This document shows, one piece after another, positions 1 to 11,269 of a DNA stretch of 64,000 nt (its first letter is position 1; each line of letters starts with the position of its first letter). Origin of the DNA: Ryuthela nishihirai (taxonomy: Eukaryota > Arthropoda > Arachnida > Araneae > Heptathelidae); contig JAWZYU010000058.1 of assembly GCA_038380435.1 (NCBI GenBank), forward strand, positions 558,001 to 622,000. The letters run 5' to 3'. The notes beneath the pieces were generated by a model. That model saw nothing but the letters and a program-made list of their open reading frames with translations. It was not told where the DNA came from and searched no databases. Position numbers and translations under genes: made by a program.

Positions 1-222
1 TATTAAATATCTCTTTTCGGGGAGGAAAGACAATAAACATCACCAAGGCGTGGGTCTGCTTCTCAGCAGACACGCTAGTGATGCTCTTCTAGGATAAGAG
101 TGCATCAATGAAAGGTTGTTTACAGCAAAAGTACAGACAAGCGTTAAGGACTTCAATCTTATCTACTGTTATGCCTCCATTGAGAATTCCGATGAGAATG
201 AGAAAAAAGGTTTTACAGACTC
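1..222 (+). pseudogene. RTE-like LINE endonuclease fragment
   Basis: The segment matches, almost base for base, the endonuclease (EEP family) part of the longer RTE-like copy at about 48,900-49,105, including the stretch encoding SVKDFNLIYCY here and SVKDLNVICCY there. The enzyme would nick target DNA to prime reverse transcription. Only the middle of the domain is present: the left side runs off the window and similarity stops abruptly near base 222. It is a dead fragment. Confidence 0.75.
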
Positions 223-838
223 CACACTGTCTCCCACACACGGATCCTCATACGAGCTTCCATTTCAAAGGAAATTCGTAATTCTTTGCTGTCCGAACAC
301 GTAGTAACTAGTAAATTTCTTCTATTTTGAGGGGAAAGAAAACTAAGGTTGTTAGTTTTATGGACAGCAGCAGTACCTACTTAACGAGGTTTCAATGACA
401 TGGACATTTTCCTAACATTTAACATAAACTTGGCAGCTGTAGAAAAAGAAATAAACCTTTTTTGGGGGTGGGGGGGGCGGGGTTTTTTTTCCTGCATAGA
501 TTAACCATGAATTAACTTCACAGCGACTTTGCAAACCTGTTGGTGTTCCCTTTTTCATTCGCAGAATAACGGGATTAAATCTTAAGATTGCCCGAAGTGT
601 GACTCGATCCTCAAAATTTCAGATTCGCAGCGTGGACGCAAGGTCGGAAGGAGTAAAGATGGAAGACCACTGCTTCTTCCATCTTTACTCCTTCCGACCG
701 CATATGTTTTGAGATTGTATTTAGTAATGCGGCAGACCTTATCCTATAAAACATGATATCATGTCCGTGATGATTTAATTTCCATAAATTGGGTGTCTCC
801 ACGGTGTCGCAACTGTTAGTAAACACTTTTATTTATTG
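223..838. other. intergenic, no gene recognised
   Basis: No coding signal. It holds a G-rich tract followed by a T-run near 463-488 and the long perfect hairpin at 642-699, listed separately. Confidence 0.5.
642..699. repeat. perfect 25-bp inverted repeat (hairpin)
   Basis: Bases 642-666 are the exact reverse complement of 675-699, leaving an 8-base loop (667-674). Each arm starts or ends with the GGTCGGAAGGAG block. Nothing in the flanks extends the pairing, and no transposon fits. Confidence 0.9.
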
Positions 839-1590
839 TTTTCAAATTAAAACCTACAGGTTTGGTTTTAAAGGAAACAAATAAATAAAGAATTTTTATT
901 TTTATTTTTAAAACTTCAACTGCCTGTAACACATTATGCAAAATCTATTGGCAACACAGCGAAACAGTACTGCTGACGTCATCTCCGTGATTTTGCTAGT
1001 TTATCATTAACCCGTATTCACAGGCAGCACTAATTTTAGGAGTTGATTTTCACGCCGCCATTTGTCTTTCTCACCACCCCTATTTTAACTTCCAGTTTTA
1101 TACGAGATAAGTAACATTTATATAATAAGAAATGTGTTTAAATTAATAAAAATCAAATGAATACTTAAAGATTTTCATATCTATTTTTTCATATGCACTG
1201 TATTTTCTTACACGGTTTTCTCGGGAACCTATCAGAAACAGAATTGGGTGAATTGAAATAGATTGTTCCTATTGTTTATTAAGAAGGATTTATTTCTTTT
1301 TTAAAGTTGAGTGCTTAGCGCGCTTGGCTACTGACTGATCTAAGAGACCTGGGTTCGAGTCACGGGTAAGGCATGGGTGTTTTGTGTCGTTTTTCTCCTG
1401 AGGGCGTGCCATCCTCTCAGACCTTCTACTATGGCATATAAACTGACAGGTTCCTGTCAGACCTCTGTGGTAAGCAGCTGCTTGAGGGGGTATTTATTTA
1501 TTTATTATTAAAAGTTGAGAAACATCCTGAAACAAATTTTAGAGAATATAATAGCAGGAATTTGATTCAAGGAATTAAATTAATTAACCT
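839..1590 (+). repeat. dispersed repeat family R, plus copy
   Basis: Begins with TTCAAATTAAAACCTAC and contains a CRE-type palindrome TGACGTCA at 974-981. Near-identical copies lie at 44,890-45,650 (+), and reverse copies at 5,330-5,745, 18,000-18,335 and 46,250-46,960. All but the 18-kb copy carry a SINE-2 insertion at the same position, so they share an ancestor. No coding capacity is seen. Confidence 0.75.
1309..1505 (+). mobile_element. tRNA-derived SINE, family 2
   Basis: A tRNA-like head with an A-box-like GTGCTTAGCGCG and a B-box GGTTCGAGTC is followed by a body ending CTGCTTGAGGGGGTATTTATTT. Other copies are at 45,385, 46,289 (-), 62,064 and 62,995 (-). RNA polymerase III boxes of this type drive SINE transcription. 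The copy is slightly diverged. Confidence 0.8.
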
Positions 1591-2242
1591 TATTCGTGAC
1601 GGAAATGCAAATTACGGAACAAAAGGCGTATCCGGTTTAACGATTCGAAAAGCATTGTTGTGTCGTCGATTATTTAGCGTACGATCTGTTTTCTTCCTTT
1701 CTCTTTAATCGTGAAACGAACAATGTAACAGTTTAGTACTGAATATAAAACTTAGGTTTTCAACTGAAATAGATTTAATTGATTATTTAGATATGGTTAT
1801 TTGTGTTATTAAGAACTTTCCGGGACACTTCGAAACGACACTTGGGAGTCATTTCTGCAGATAAGTTTAGTCGAAATAGGATTTCCTCAATTACGAATAG
1901 CTATGGAATACAACTGACTCCTTTATCACGGCATGATACTGTTGCATGAGAGTTCACTTGCAAATATGCCTTTACACAAACCATCGGTGTTCGCCTTTCT
2001 AACCGATATAACGATGGGGTGTTTAACTTAAAATTAATCAGAACTTTGAGTGTAGTGGGAATTGACCCTGGGAATTGCATATTCCTTTCCTGTAGCAATA
2101 CCTAACGTTCCACCCCTTCACTTTAATGACTCATACTATTTCTTTTGGTGGCATTCGTAATAGCAAGGCGGAAGATCGCTTAATACGAAAGCAGATATCG
2201 TTACTTCGCGATGACGTATAATATATACGTAACTGCGGATCT
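1590..2242 (+). repeat. dispersed repeat family Q, copy A
   Basis: From TTCGTGACGGAAATGCAAAT onward this tracks 16,335-16,860 and 42,056-42,770, with a short piece at 45,655-45,965. The copy continues to the right of the RTE insertion, from 3,938 to about 4,450. Non-coding. Confidence 0.75.
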
Positions 2243-3937
2243 TTGGCTTGATGGTTTAGCTGACAAAGCCGAGGAAGCAGTTAGACAGCACAACAGCAGA
2301 GAGCTGTACCAGATAGTTAATGTTTTGTGTGGTAGAAAACGGACAGGTATACAAGGATTGAAGGATAAACAAGGTAAGGTTATAGAAGGGGAGGATTCTG
2401 TCATGGCTAGGTGGGCTGAGCATTTCAGTGATGTTCTAAACAATGTAGTTAGTTCTACTCTCATTGTTTGCAATGATGATAGATGCATTGGTGGCTTTAA
2501 TGTTGGACCTATAACACAATCTGAAGTTATTTTGGCTGTTTCTAAACATAAACTTCATAAATCCCCAGGGGTAGATGAAATTACTACGGAAATGCTTAGA
2601 GCTGGGAATGTTTCGGTTACCACTTGGATGACTGAAATTCTGAATATCTTTTATGATAAAGGCATGGTTTCTAAGGATTTTACCAGAGCTATTGTTATCC
2701 CTATTTTCAAAAAAGGGGATCGCAGTTCTTGTGATAGCTATAGGGGTATCAGCCTACTCTCTGTTCCAGGTAAAGTTCTTTCCATGATTGTGCTTAATAG
2801 AATTAAGAATCTGGTTGACAGTCAATTGCGTGATGAGCAATGTGGATTCAGAAGTGGTAGGGGATGTGTGGATCAGATATTTTCACTTAGGCAGATTCTT
2901 GAGAAATGTTTAGAGTTTCAGAAACCTTTGGTTAACACTGAGTCGTGTGTGAGAGTTGGTAAGGCTTGTAGCAATTGGTTTAGCATTACTTCAGGTGTTC
3001 GACAAGGGTGCATTTTGACTCCTTTTCCCTTTAGCTTGGTTATTGATTATGTTATGCGAAATTCACTTCAAGGGAAAGATTTTGGCCTGAAATGGGCTGG
3101 AGATACGAAAATTTCTGATTTAGATTATGCTGATGATTTAGCCCTTTTGGCAAATGATGTTGATGAGATGAACTCTTTCATTCGAGCTGTTGATGAGACT
3201 GGTAGTAGAGTAGGTTTGGTTATAAACAGAGAGAAAACTAAAGTGATGAAAATTGGTCAGGCAGGCTGTGATTCAGTTAATCTGAATGGTTGCAGTCTTG
3301 AGCAGGTGTCACAGTTTAATTGTCTTGGGAGCTATGTAACAGATAATGGTGATGTGCGGCATGAGATTAACAGACGAATAGCGATTGCTGCCGGGACTTT
3401 TAAGAATCTATGGAGAGTGTGGAGAAATAGGCGTATACACCTAAAGACTAAAATTAGACTGTATAATAGTTTGGTTCTTTCTAGGGTTAGTTATGGTAGT
3501 GAAACTTGGACACTTTGTAAACAAGATAACAGGAAACTAGATGCTTTTGATTCCAGATGCTTATGCAGTAACTTGGGCATTAGGTGGTTGAACTTTGTAA
3601 CTAATGATGAGATTAGGCAAAGGAGTTTGCAACCTCCTTTAAGCAGCATATTTTGCAGAGAGAGACTCCGTTGGTTTGGCCATGTTGCCCGTATGAATAA
3701 TTATAGATTGGCGAATAGGGTTATGAACAGTGTTCCTAAAGGCCTCAGAAAGAAGGGGAGACCTAGGATGCGGTGGGCAGACAATGTCAAACAAGACCTT
3801 GTTAGAATTGGTGTGCAGTGGCCAGATGCAGTAGATGTAGCTCAGGATAGACTTGCTTGGAGAACTAAATTGCACGGTCTGGTTGGACCTCCGTAGCCCA
3901 TGGCTGCTTGAGGATGATGATGATGATGATGATGATG
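2243..3937 (+). mobile_element. 5'-truncated RTE-like LINE with 12-bp target duplication
   Basis: The insertion is bounded by the exact duplication AACTGCGGATCT (2231-2242 and 3938-3949). The paralogous repeat at about 42,750-42,775 has the site once, without the insertion. The 3' end is a (GAT)n run (3912-3937), typical of RTE-clade LINEs. Only the 3' portion of the single ORF is present, so it was 5'-truncated at insertion. Confidence 0.9.
2244..3896 (+). pseudogene. RTE-like reverse transcriptase, 3' part, motif A deleted
   Basis: The open frame (entered from flanking sequence at 2211) encodes the pre-RT linker, reverse transcriptase and C-terminal region. Visible motifs are FKKGDRSSC, YRGISLLS, RQGCILTPF and the catalytic YADDLALLA. 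The C-terminal half has LRWFGHVARM and the GRPRMRWADNVKQDL block common in CFDP2-like/endonuclease-RT proteins of the RTE group. About 40 residues present in sister copies at 14.9 and 23.6 kb are missing in frame at 2933/2934. They include the motif-A region FKKAFDSVDR with its catalytic Asp. The frame is open but the enzyme should be inactive. Endonuclease is absent. Confidence 0.88.
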
Positions 3938-4044
3938 AACTGCGGATCTCAACGCTGTCACAGGTGCTACTTTAACCAGAAAAAAACTGCACACGAAGAG
4001 AAACCATAGCAGTTACTCATTCCTTATCGCAAAGAAACTGCGAG

Positions 4045-4430
4045 CGCTGGGGTAGGGATGGGTAAGTTAGTAGCGCTCCCGGCTCGTAATCTGCAATCCC
4101 AGGTTCGAGTCCCCGCTGGGTCAGGGTTGAGATTTATCTCCGCAAAACTGCTCGCCCTGCTAACGGTCAGCAGGGGACACCGATAACCTTGGAAAAGCCG
4201 CTGTCCGTCTGATGGGACGTTAAGCCGTGGCCCCGTGTGCGGGAGAGCCATACCCTGTGCACGTTAAAGAACACGCTGGATGGCCTTGACGGGAGGCTAC
4301 CAGTGGGTCCCAGTGGGCTGTTCCAGTGGATCCCCTCCCCTAAACTTCTCTGAGCCTTCGGGGTTCATGTGACCTGACCGTTTAGTCCATTCTCTACAAA
4401 TAAAATGCCGATCACAGATAAAACAATCAA
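4045..4430 (+). mobile_element. tRNA-derived SINE, family 1 (old copy)
   Basis: The tRNA-like head has the B-box GGTTCGAGTCC, followed by the family body GTTGAGATTTATCTCCGCAAAA, GTGCACGTTAAAGAACACGC and the 3' region ending in GATAAAACAATCAA. The same insertion with the same flanks is at 42,862, so it predates duplication of repeat Q. Confidence 0.75.
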
Positions 4431-5329
4431 TTCTGAGCTCTATATGATAACCAGGAACCCAGGTCCCTTAGACGTGAAAACCGAATACAAATGAGTTGTT
4501 TTTCAAACAATTCATATCAAAATCTCGAAGTCTTTATTTCATTTTTATTCATTTTAACACATTTTTAATTTTATACACTTAGAAGTTTTCAAATTAAAAC
4601 CTACCGGTTTGGTCTTAAAGAAAATAAATTTATAAAAATTGTTAAGTTTTTTTTGCTTTTTTTTATATCTTAGTTCTGTTACCTAAAACCATATAATGGC
4701 TCAGTCGGTAGCGCGCCAGGCTCGTAATCTGTAGTTCCCAGGTTCGAGTTCCAGCTGGGTCAGCGTTGAGATTTATCTCCGCAAAATTCTCCGCCCAGCC
4801 CACGGTCAGTAGGGGACACTGATGGGCTTGGAAAGGCTGCTGTCCGTCGGATGGGACGTAAGCCGTGGCCCCGTGTGTGGGAGAGTCGTACCCTGTGCAC
4901 GTTAAAGAACACGCTGGATGGCCTTGACGGGAGGCTACCATCTGTCTCCCAACAGCTGTTCCAGTGGGTCCCCTCCCCCAACCTTCTCTGAGCCTTCGGG
5001 GTCCATGTGATCTGGCCATTTAGCCCATGGTGTGCAAAAAAGTGCCGCTCAGAGGTAAAACAACCTAAAACCATAAACTACATCGGAAAATGTGACCATA
5101 AAAGCGGCATCTTGGTTCTTCTAGAAATGTTTTCTTCAATAGAAATATTTTTCCAGAATTAAATTCAAATGGGAATTTTCAAAAAGGCGCCGTGTGAACC
5201 GTGTTACATCAAAATAAATCGTGTAAATAGGGAATTTAAAATCTTTTCTGATCTATGTTAAATCAAAAACATGTAAAAAAATCATATACTTGATTGAGAT
5301 TCAAATTTGTCACTCATTAACCTAAACTG
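4431..5329. repeat. repeat remnants around a SINE, no gene
   Basis: 4586-4693 plus 5076 onward resembles 16,861-16,975 (CAAATTAAAACCTACCGG and CTAAAACCATAAA), interrupted here by the SINE at 4694-5063. From about 5,100 to 5,329 the sequence is AT-rich and nothing was recognised. Confidence 0.55.
4694..5063 (+). mobile_element. tRNA-derived SINE, family 1, with target duplication
   Basis: Flanked by the exact 12-bp duplication CCTAAAACCATA (4682-4693 and 5064-5075). The related repeat at about 16,958-16,970 has the site once and empty. Head boxes TGGCTCAGTCGGTAGCGCGC and GGTTCGAGTTCC are followed by the usual ~300-bp body and a tail ending GGTAAAACAA. Confidence 0.88.
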
Positions 5330-5745
5330 ATTGCATTTTTGCTACCGTAAGTAAACACCTCAGCAGAAAAGCAACACACATCAATGCCTTACCCTAGGTT
5401 CGAACCCAGGTCTCTTAGATCAGACCACTCAACTTAAAAAAAATAAATCATTCTTAATAAACAATAGGAATAATCTAATTCAATGAACCCAATTCTGTTT
5501 CTGATAGGTTCCCGAGAAAACCGTCTAAAAAAATAAACCTTTAAAAAAAATACAGTGTATATGAAAAAATATATATGAAAATCTTTAAATCTCCCAAAAT
5601 TAGTGCTGCCTGTAAATATGGTTTAATGATAAACTAGCAAAAACACCGAGATGACGTCAGCAGTACTGTTTCGCTGTGTTGCCAACAGATTTTGCATAAT
5701 ATATTACAGGCAGGTTGAAGTTTTAAAAATGCTTTTCTTAATCAT
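5330..5745 (-). repeat. dispersed repeat family R, minus copy
   Basis: Reverse complement of 897-1310, including TGACGTCA at 5652-5659. It forms a widely spaced inverted pair with the copy at 839-1590. Confidence 0.7.
5357..5433 (-). mobile_element. SINE family 2 head fragment
   Basis: Reverse-complement B-box GGTTCGAACC and the GGTAAGGCA junction are present, and the body is truncated. It lies at the same place within repeat R as the other SINE-2 copies. Confidence 0.6.
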
Positions 5746-5989
5746 AATAATGTTGCTATTTTAGGTATATTTTTATATTATGTTTCGATCATCTCAGGTA
5801 CGTAAGATTCATTTTTATTTTTCTACAGAGAAGAGGAATGGAAGAAGTATATATACGAAACATTGTAAAGCAATAGTAAAAGTTGGAAGTTGCATAGTTT
5901 GAGTTTCGCATTGGAAGCTTTTTTTGAGTTGTTCCACTGCATTTTTTTTTTCTCACCGTCGTACGATCCACGGAGGAAGCAACCATTCT

Positions 5990-7360
5990 TTTGTTTAATA
6001 TATTTTGGATGAGATTTTAGTCATATACTGCGAAGTGGAAGGAATTTACGTAGGCAGCAACCATTTATACGTTTACGAATCGTTAAAACTTTGGAAATTA
6101 CGGTTTTTGAAAAGTCGTTTTCGCTAAAAACTTTGGTTTTTGCGAGTAATCTGAAGATTAATATTATTGTTTTGGCCCAGAAATGAAAATTAACAGTTAC
6201 GTGCACGTCGTAGTGTAATAAGATACAAAAATAGAATGAATTTGCATCGCACCTTCAACCCTTTGCCGAACGCTTGCAGTGTTTAAAAATTATGTTTATG
6301 GGTGAATAAATATTTCGATTTAGAGTGAATGGTGGGGTAAAACTGATTTATTGACAGACGAAATAAACAGTTGCAATTATCTTTCTATAAATAGTAATTG
6401 AGTACGAAATATTTGTTTTTGACACGAAATAGGGTTCCCATTAATTGTAGCTATGGAAATGGCGTTTCTTGAACTACGTTTTTTCCGTTTTTAGAGTTAA
6501 GAACGATAGGATAATTTTACAAATGCCAAGATGGAAAATAATTATCCGGTGCAATACACCAATTATTTTATTAAGAGTAAAACTGAAATCTAAACGTGAT
6601 TTGAAGTTTTATGTCAACTTTGCGTTTAATATTTTGTTTTTGGCCTGTTAAATATTCCAGCGTTCGTCATTTATATATTACAGCAACCAAAGTTTTAATA
6701 TTCCATATTTTACGTATGTCGTATAGGTGTGAGAGATATCTAATGCAAATGATATCGAATACGATATTTTGCTACTAAAGTATTTTGCCAATGTCACCTT
6801 TTATTTCGTCCATCAGATACGTATTGTGAGTGACCTCAGGAGAAAATATGTTTTGGAAAATGTTTTGAACTGAATAATAAACTGTGATTTCACAATATGG
6901 TTTTGTTGTATGGCTTTCATGAGACACTGAAAATGCTTTTCCTCTTCACATTATAGAAATTATGTTGGGAAGTAACCGAAACCGCTTCGCTGACGTCATC
7001 TCTGTGTTTTCTCCAATTTATTATTAAGGCGCACACATATTGCAGTTTGCTTATACACGTATGATATTTTTTATTTTAACTAGTCTAGGCAGGGAAAGTT
7101 TTCATTATTCGATTATCTTTGGTTAGTTGATGGCGATCCCCACTGCTACGTTATGTTCGATAATATTCGTTCGTATATATTCACTAATTGGCTTCGCTCA
7201 GGTACGAGAAATGATGAAAAAGGAAGCTTAAAGAGAGAGAACTTTGTTGCGGATATGGAGAGATGTCACTTCATTCGAAGTCGGAAAACAATTAAATCAA
7301 CAATGTTATTGTCAGACGTCAGCAAAGAATTATTACGATTACTTTCAAACAGTTTAGTTT
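5990..7360 (+). repeat. dispersed repeat family U, left part
   Basis: From about 6,188 it matches 18,338-19,530 closely, including the block CCTTCAACCCTTTGCCGAAC. About 5,990-7,030 also matches 17,020-17,660 in reverse. It contains TGACGTCA at 6991-6998. It is interrupted by the I-like LINE and resumes at 11,270. Short ORFs inside are not conserved as proteins. Confidence 0.75.
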
Positions 7361-10300
7361 AGTTTACACTTCACAAAAATTGGGAGTTCCTTGCACAGAC
7401 TTTCCCATAGAATTTATGTTTTCCTTTTTTTTTTTGAAAATTCTTGATGTTCAGTATTTTTTTTTTCCTCCTAGATTTTAAGAGATTTTTTTTTTTGTTT
7501 CATCTTCCTCCCAAACTTTAGGATTTAATTCTTTTGTTTATTTTGTTTTTGTTTATTTAATTTTGATTTATGTCTTTTTTTTTTGGTATAAATACATTTT
7601 TTTTTTTTATTATTATTATTTTTTTTGGCTTTCTTTAATTTTTTTATAACCCTTTTTTTATTATATTTTTTTTTGTTATTTTGTTAATAATTTTTTTTCT
7701 TTGTTTTAAAAAAAAATTTTTTTTTTTTATTTTTTTTTTCTTAATTTTTTTTTTTAAAGATTTTTTTTTTAATAATTTGTTTTTTTTTCTTATTTTTATT
7801 AATGAAAAAAAAATTTTTTTTTCTCTTTTTTTTTCTTTTTTTTATATTAGGTTTTTTTTTTTGTTGTTCTGTGTTACAATTTATTCCATATCTCTGTTTC
7901 TTTGAGGAATTCCAATAGGAAGGCAAATATTTTTGTTTGAATTGAGATTGTAGGGTGATTTAAAATTAAGTTCAGAGTAAATTCGTTAATATTTATGTTT
8001 CTAAGTTTTTCAAAGAATTTTTCTCGTTGTGAGTCATATTTTGCACAATTTAATATAAGGTGTGAGGAATTTTCAGTAATATTGCATTTTGTACATTTAG
8101 GTGAGGTACTGAATTTGAGTAAGAATTTTGATTTATTTAAAAGAATTGTATCTGTTCTTAGCCGAAATATGATTTTGGATTCATGTCTGGAAAATGGTAA
8201 TTGTAGGAAGGTATTCATTTTGTTGGAAAGTTCAAATCTGAAATTTGGTTTGAAGATAGAGTGAAATTGAACATGTTTTTCTAAAATTTTGAATTCTAAT
8301 TGTTTTATTTCTTTTTTAACATGTATATAAAAATTGTGTGTTGGCGAGATGTTATCATAATCATGTGCTGATTTTGCTATGTTATCTACATATTCATTTT
8401 CTTTAAATCCAGAGTGTCCTGGTATCCAACAAAGTTGAATATGGTTATTTTTTTCATTTAGGTTTTCATTATAAAGTTTTAGGAGTGTATGTGTGTAGTA
8501 TGGATATGTGGTGTATGTGTTGTCTTGTATTAATGTGTGTATAGCACTTTTAGAATCAATGAAAATAACTATTGATTGATTTGTTAAATTGTCTAATGTC
8601 CAGTTAAGTGCGGCAAATATTGCATAAATTTCAGCATGCAATATCTGAGTAAAATCAGGCAATTTGTATGCTAATGATATGTTGTGTGATGGAATATATA
8701 CAGCAGCACTGGATGACCCAGAATCTTTTATGTAGGACCCATCTGTGTAGATTTCCAAACAATTGTTAAATTTTTCAGATTTAAAATTAATGAATAATTG
8801 ATATAGAGCTTCATTAGAAATTTCATTTTTTGAATTTAAATGTGGAATCTCTGTATAAACTACTGGGAGTTTGTAACACCATACTGCTACAGATTCAGTA
8901 ATGTCTCCTCGCAGTTCATCTTTAGTTAGTTTATTAAAGAATTCTTTTAATAATTCATTTTCTTTAATTTTTTTATAGAATATGAATCTTTTAAAGTTTA
9001 GATAAAATGGGTGGTCTGGTAGTTTATAGTGGAGTCTTGTGTAATATTTTAAGATTAAAATTGAATGCCTAATTTCAAATGGAGGAATGGCTGTTTCAGC
9101 CAGAAGAGCTAATGTTGGACAAAATTTTGGTAAGCCTAAAGCAATTTTTAAACATTTGTTTTGAATAACATTTAATTTCTTTAAGTTAGTTAAATTAGGT
9201 TTGTCTATAAGGTCTAAGCCATATTCCATTTTTGATCTGATTAAATTTAAGTAGAGTGTAATTAAGGTTTTTTGATCAGTACCTTCTTTTTTGAATGCAA
9301 AGTATTTAAAAATGTTTAGGAGTTTTGAACCAGAATTGTAAGCTTTCTCCAGATGAGAGTTCCATATTAATTTTGAGTCTAAGTTAAATCCCAATAATTT
9401 ACATTTGTTGACTTGATTAATAGGTTGTGAGTTAATTTTTAAGAAAAATTTTGGATTATAATTTCTACGTCTATAGAAGTAAATACAAAAGGTTTTATCT
9501 GTGTTAATTGTTAAATTCCATTTGTTACAATAATCTATTAGTTTGTCTAATTGTTGTTGTGTTTTTTCTTGTAGAGTATATTCATTTTTGTCTGATACCC
9601 AGAAGGTAAGGTCATCAGCATAGCTTGTAAAATTAAATTTTTTATCAAAAATCTTTTTGATGTCATGTAAGTATAAATTAAAAAGAACAGGGGATATGGT
9701 AGATCCTTGTGATAATCCTTGTGTAATGTTATAAGACTTAGAGTAGGTTGAGTTTAATTTAACCTTTAATTTTCTGTTTCTCAAAAATTTTGCTAGGAAT
9801 TCTATTAATTTATAGTCTAATTTAGCTTTACACAGTTTGAGTAGTAAATGTTCTATGGAAACTGTATCAAAAGCCTGTGATAGGTCTATTGACACAGCTA
9901 GTACTGTTTTTTTCTTTTTATTGGCAGAGTAAATATCATTTAAGAGTAGTGAGATGCATTCTTTAGAAGATCTGTTTTTTCTGAAGCCAAAGAAGTTTTT
10001 TGGTAATAATTTTTTCTCTTCAATTTGCCAATTTAGTCTAATAAGAAGCATTTTTTCAAATAATTTTAAGGAGTTGGATAATAGAGAGATTGGTCTATAA
10101 GAGGTTATTTCTGTAGGGATTTTATTGGGTTTTTGGATAAAAATTATTAAAATTTCTTCCCACTCTGGTGGTATGTCTAGTGTGTTCCATATATGATTAA
10201 AGATAGATAATAATTTTTCTTTCCATGCTTCTGGAAGATTTTTGAAAAGTTTGTTAGAGATCAAGTCTGCACCAGGGGCAGATTTAAGATTAAGTCTTTT

Positions 10301-11269
10301 TATTGCTCTATTTAGTTCCAATAAGGAAAATGGTAAGTTAACTGTAGTGTCGATTGATTTTAATTTGTTTAACTGTGTGTTATAAAAGGATTTTTGTCTA
10401 GAATCTAAGCTAGGTGCAGTTTGAACTATTTTTAAGTTTTGGGCAAATCTTTCAGCTGTTTGACTAATGGTAATGTTATGTTGTAAGGCATATTGGGCTA
10501 TTGGAAAAGTTTGTTGCTTTTCTTGGACAATACTTTTAAAAATCCTCCAGATGTTTTTTCCTGGAGTAGAGGTTGTTAATTCTGATGTAAATTCTTTCCA
10601 ATTATCACGAGAGGCAGTTTTTAATTTTCTTCTTACTTCTGCTTTAATTTTTTTAAAATTGTTAATGTCTTGGAAGGTTCTGGTCCTTTTAGCTTTTTGT
10701 TCTGCTTTTTTTCTAATAGCTGTTAATCTATTCATATACCATATATTTTTTTTTAATTTTGGAATTTTGTTTATAATTGTTTTAAATACTGATTTAGTTT
10801 GCTCCTTAATTGATTCAAAGAATTCATTATATTTTAGATTGTTAGAGGGAGGAGTATTGTTAAGGATTTTTTCGAAGGAGTACCAATCGTTTAAATAAAT
10901 TTTTTGTTGGTATTTTACTTGTAGTTGTGAAGTCAAAAGTATGGGGTGGTGGTCACTGCCCCTAGTATCTGGGAGCAGTGACCATTTGAATTTGTCACTT
11001 AAATCAGTTGAGATTAAAGTTAAATCAATAATTGATTGATTATAGGCTGGGTTTTCGTGAGTAGTTTCTTTACTATTTAGTAAGATCAGATTTGATTTTG
11101 TTATAAAATTACTCAATTGGATACCTGCTGGGTTGGTAGTGTAGGAGTGCCAAAGGGCATGATGGGAGTTAAAATCTCCCAGAATAATAATAGGTTCTGT
11201 TAATTGTTTAAGAATATCATTATAGAAATCTTCTCTGATAACCAAACCAGGATTGTAAACATTTAATAT
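7361..11269 (-). mobile_element. I-like non-LTR retrotransposon, 5'-truncated
   Basis: The element splits repeat U: the uninterrupted counterpart is at about 19,520-19,545. On the minus strand it runs from a truncated endonuclease, through reverse transcriptase and RNase H, to an A-rich 3' region ending in TAAAC repeats (7361-7376). ORF1 and the start of ORF2 are missing. A clean target duplication was not identified. Confidence 0.85.
7363..7873 (-). repeat. A-rich 3' region of the I-like LINE
   Basis: About 450 bases made almost entirely of A-runs on the minus strand, broken by short interruptions, directly after the ORF2 stop. The small open frames here are low-complexity (runs of Phe or Lys) and not genes. 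The run may be a degenerated poly(A)-like 3' UTR, and homopolymer lengths are error-prone. Confidence 0.7.

Noticed and set aside
7681..7926. Open frames of about 60-75 codons on both strands
   Set aside because: They translate T- or A-runs into near-pure Phe/Lys and lie in the A-rich 3' region of the LINE.
10467..10898. 143-codon plus-strand frame
   Set aside because: It is antisense to the reverse transcriptase ORF of the I-like LINE and has no domain of its own.
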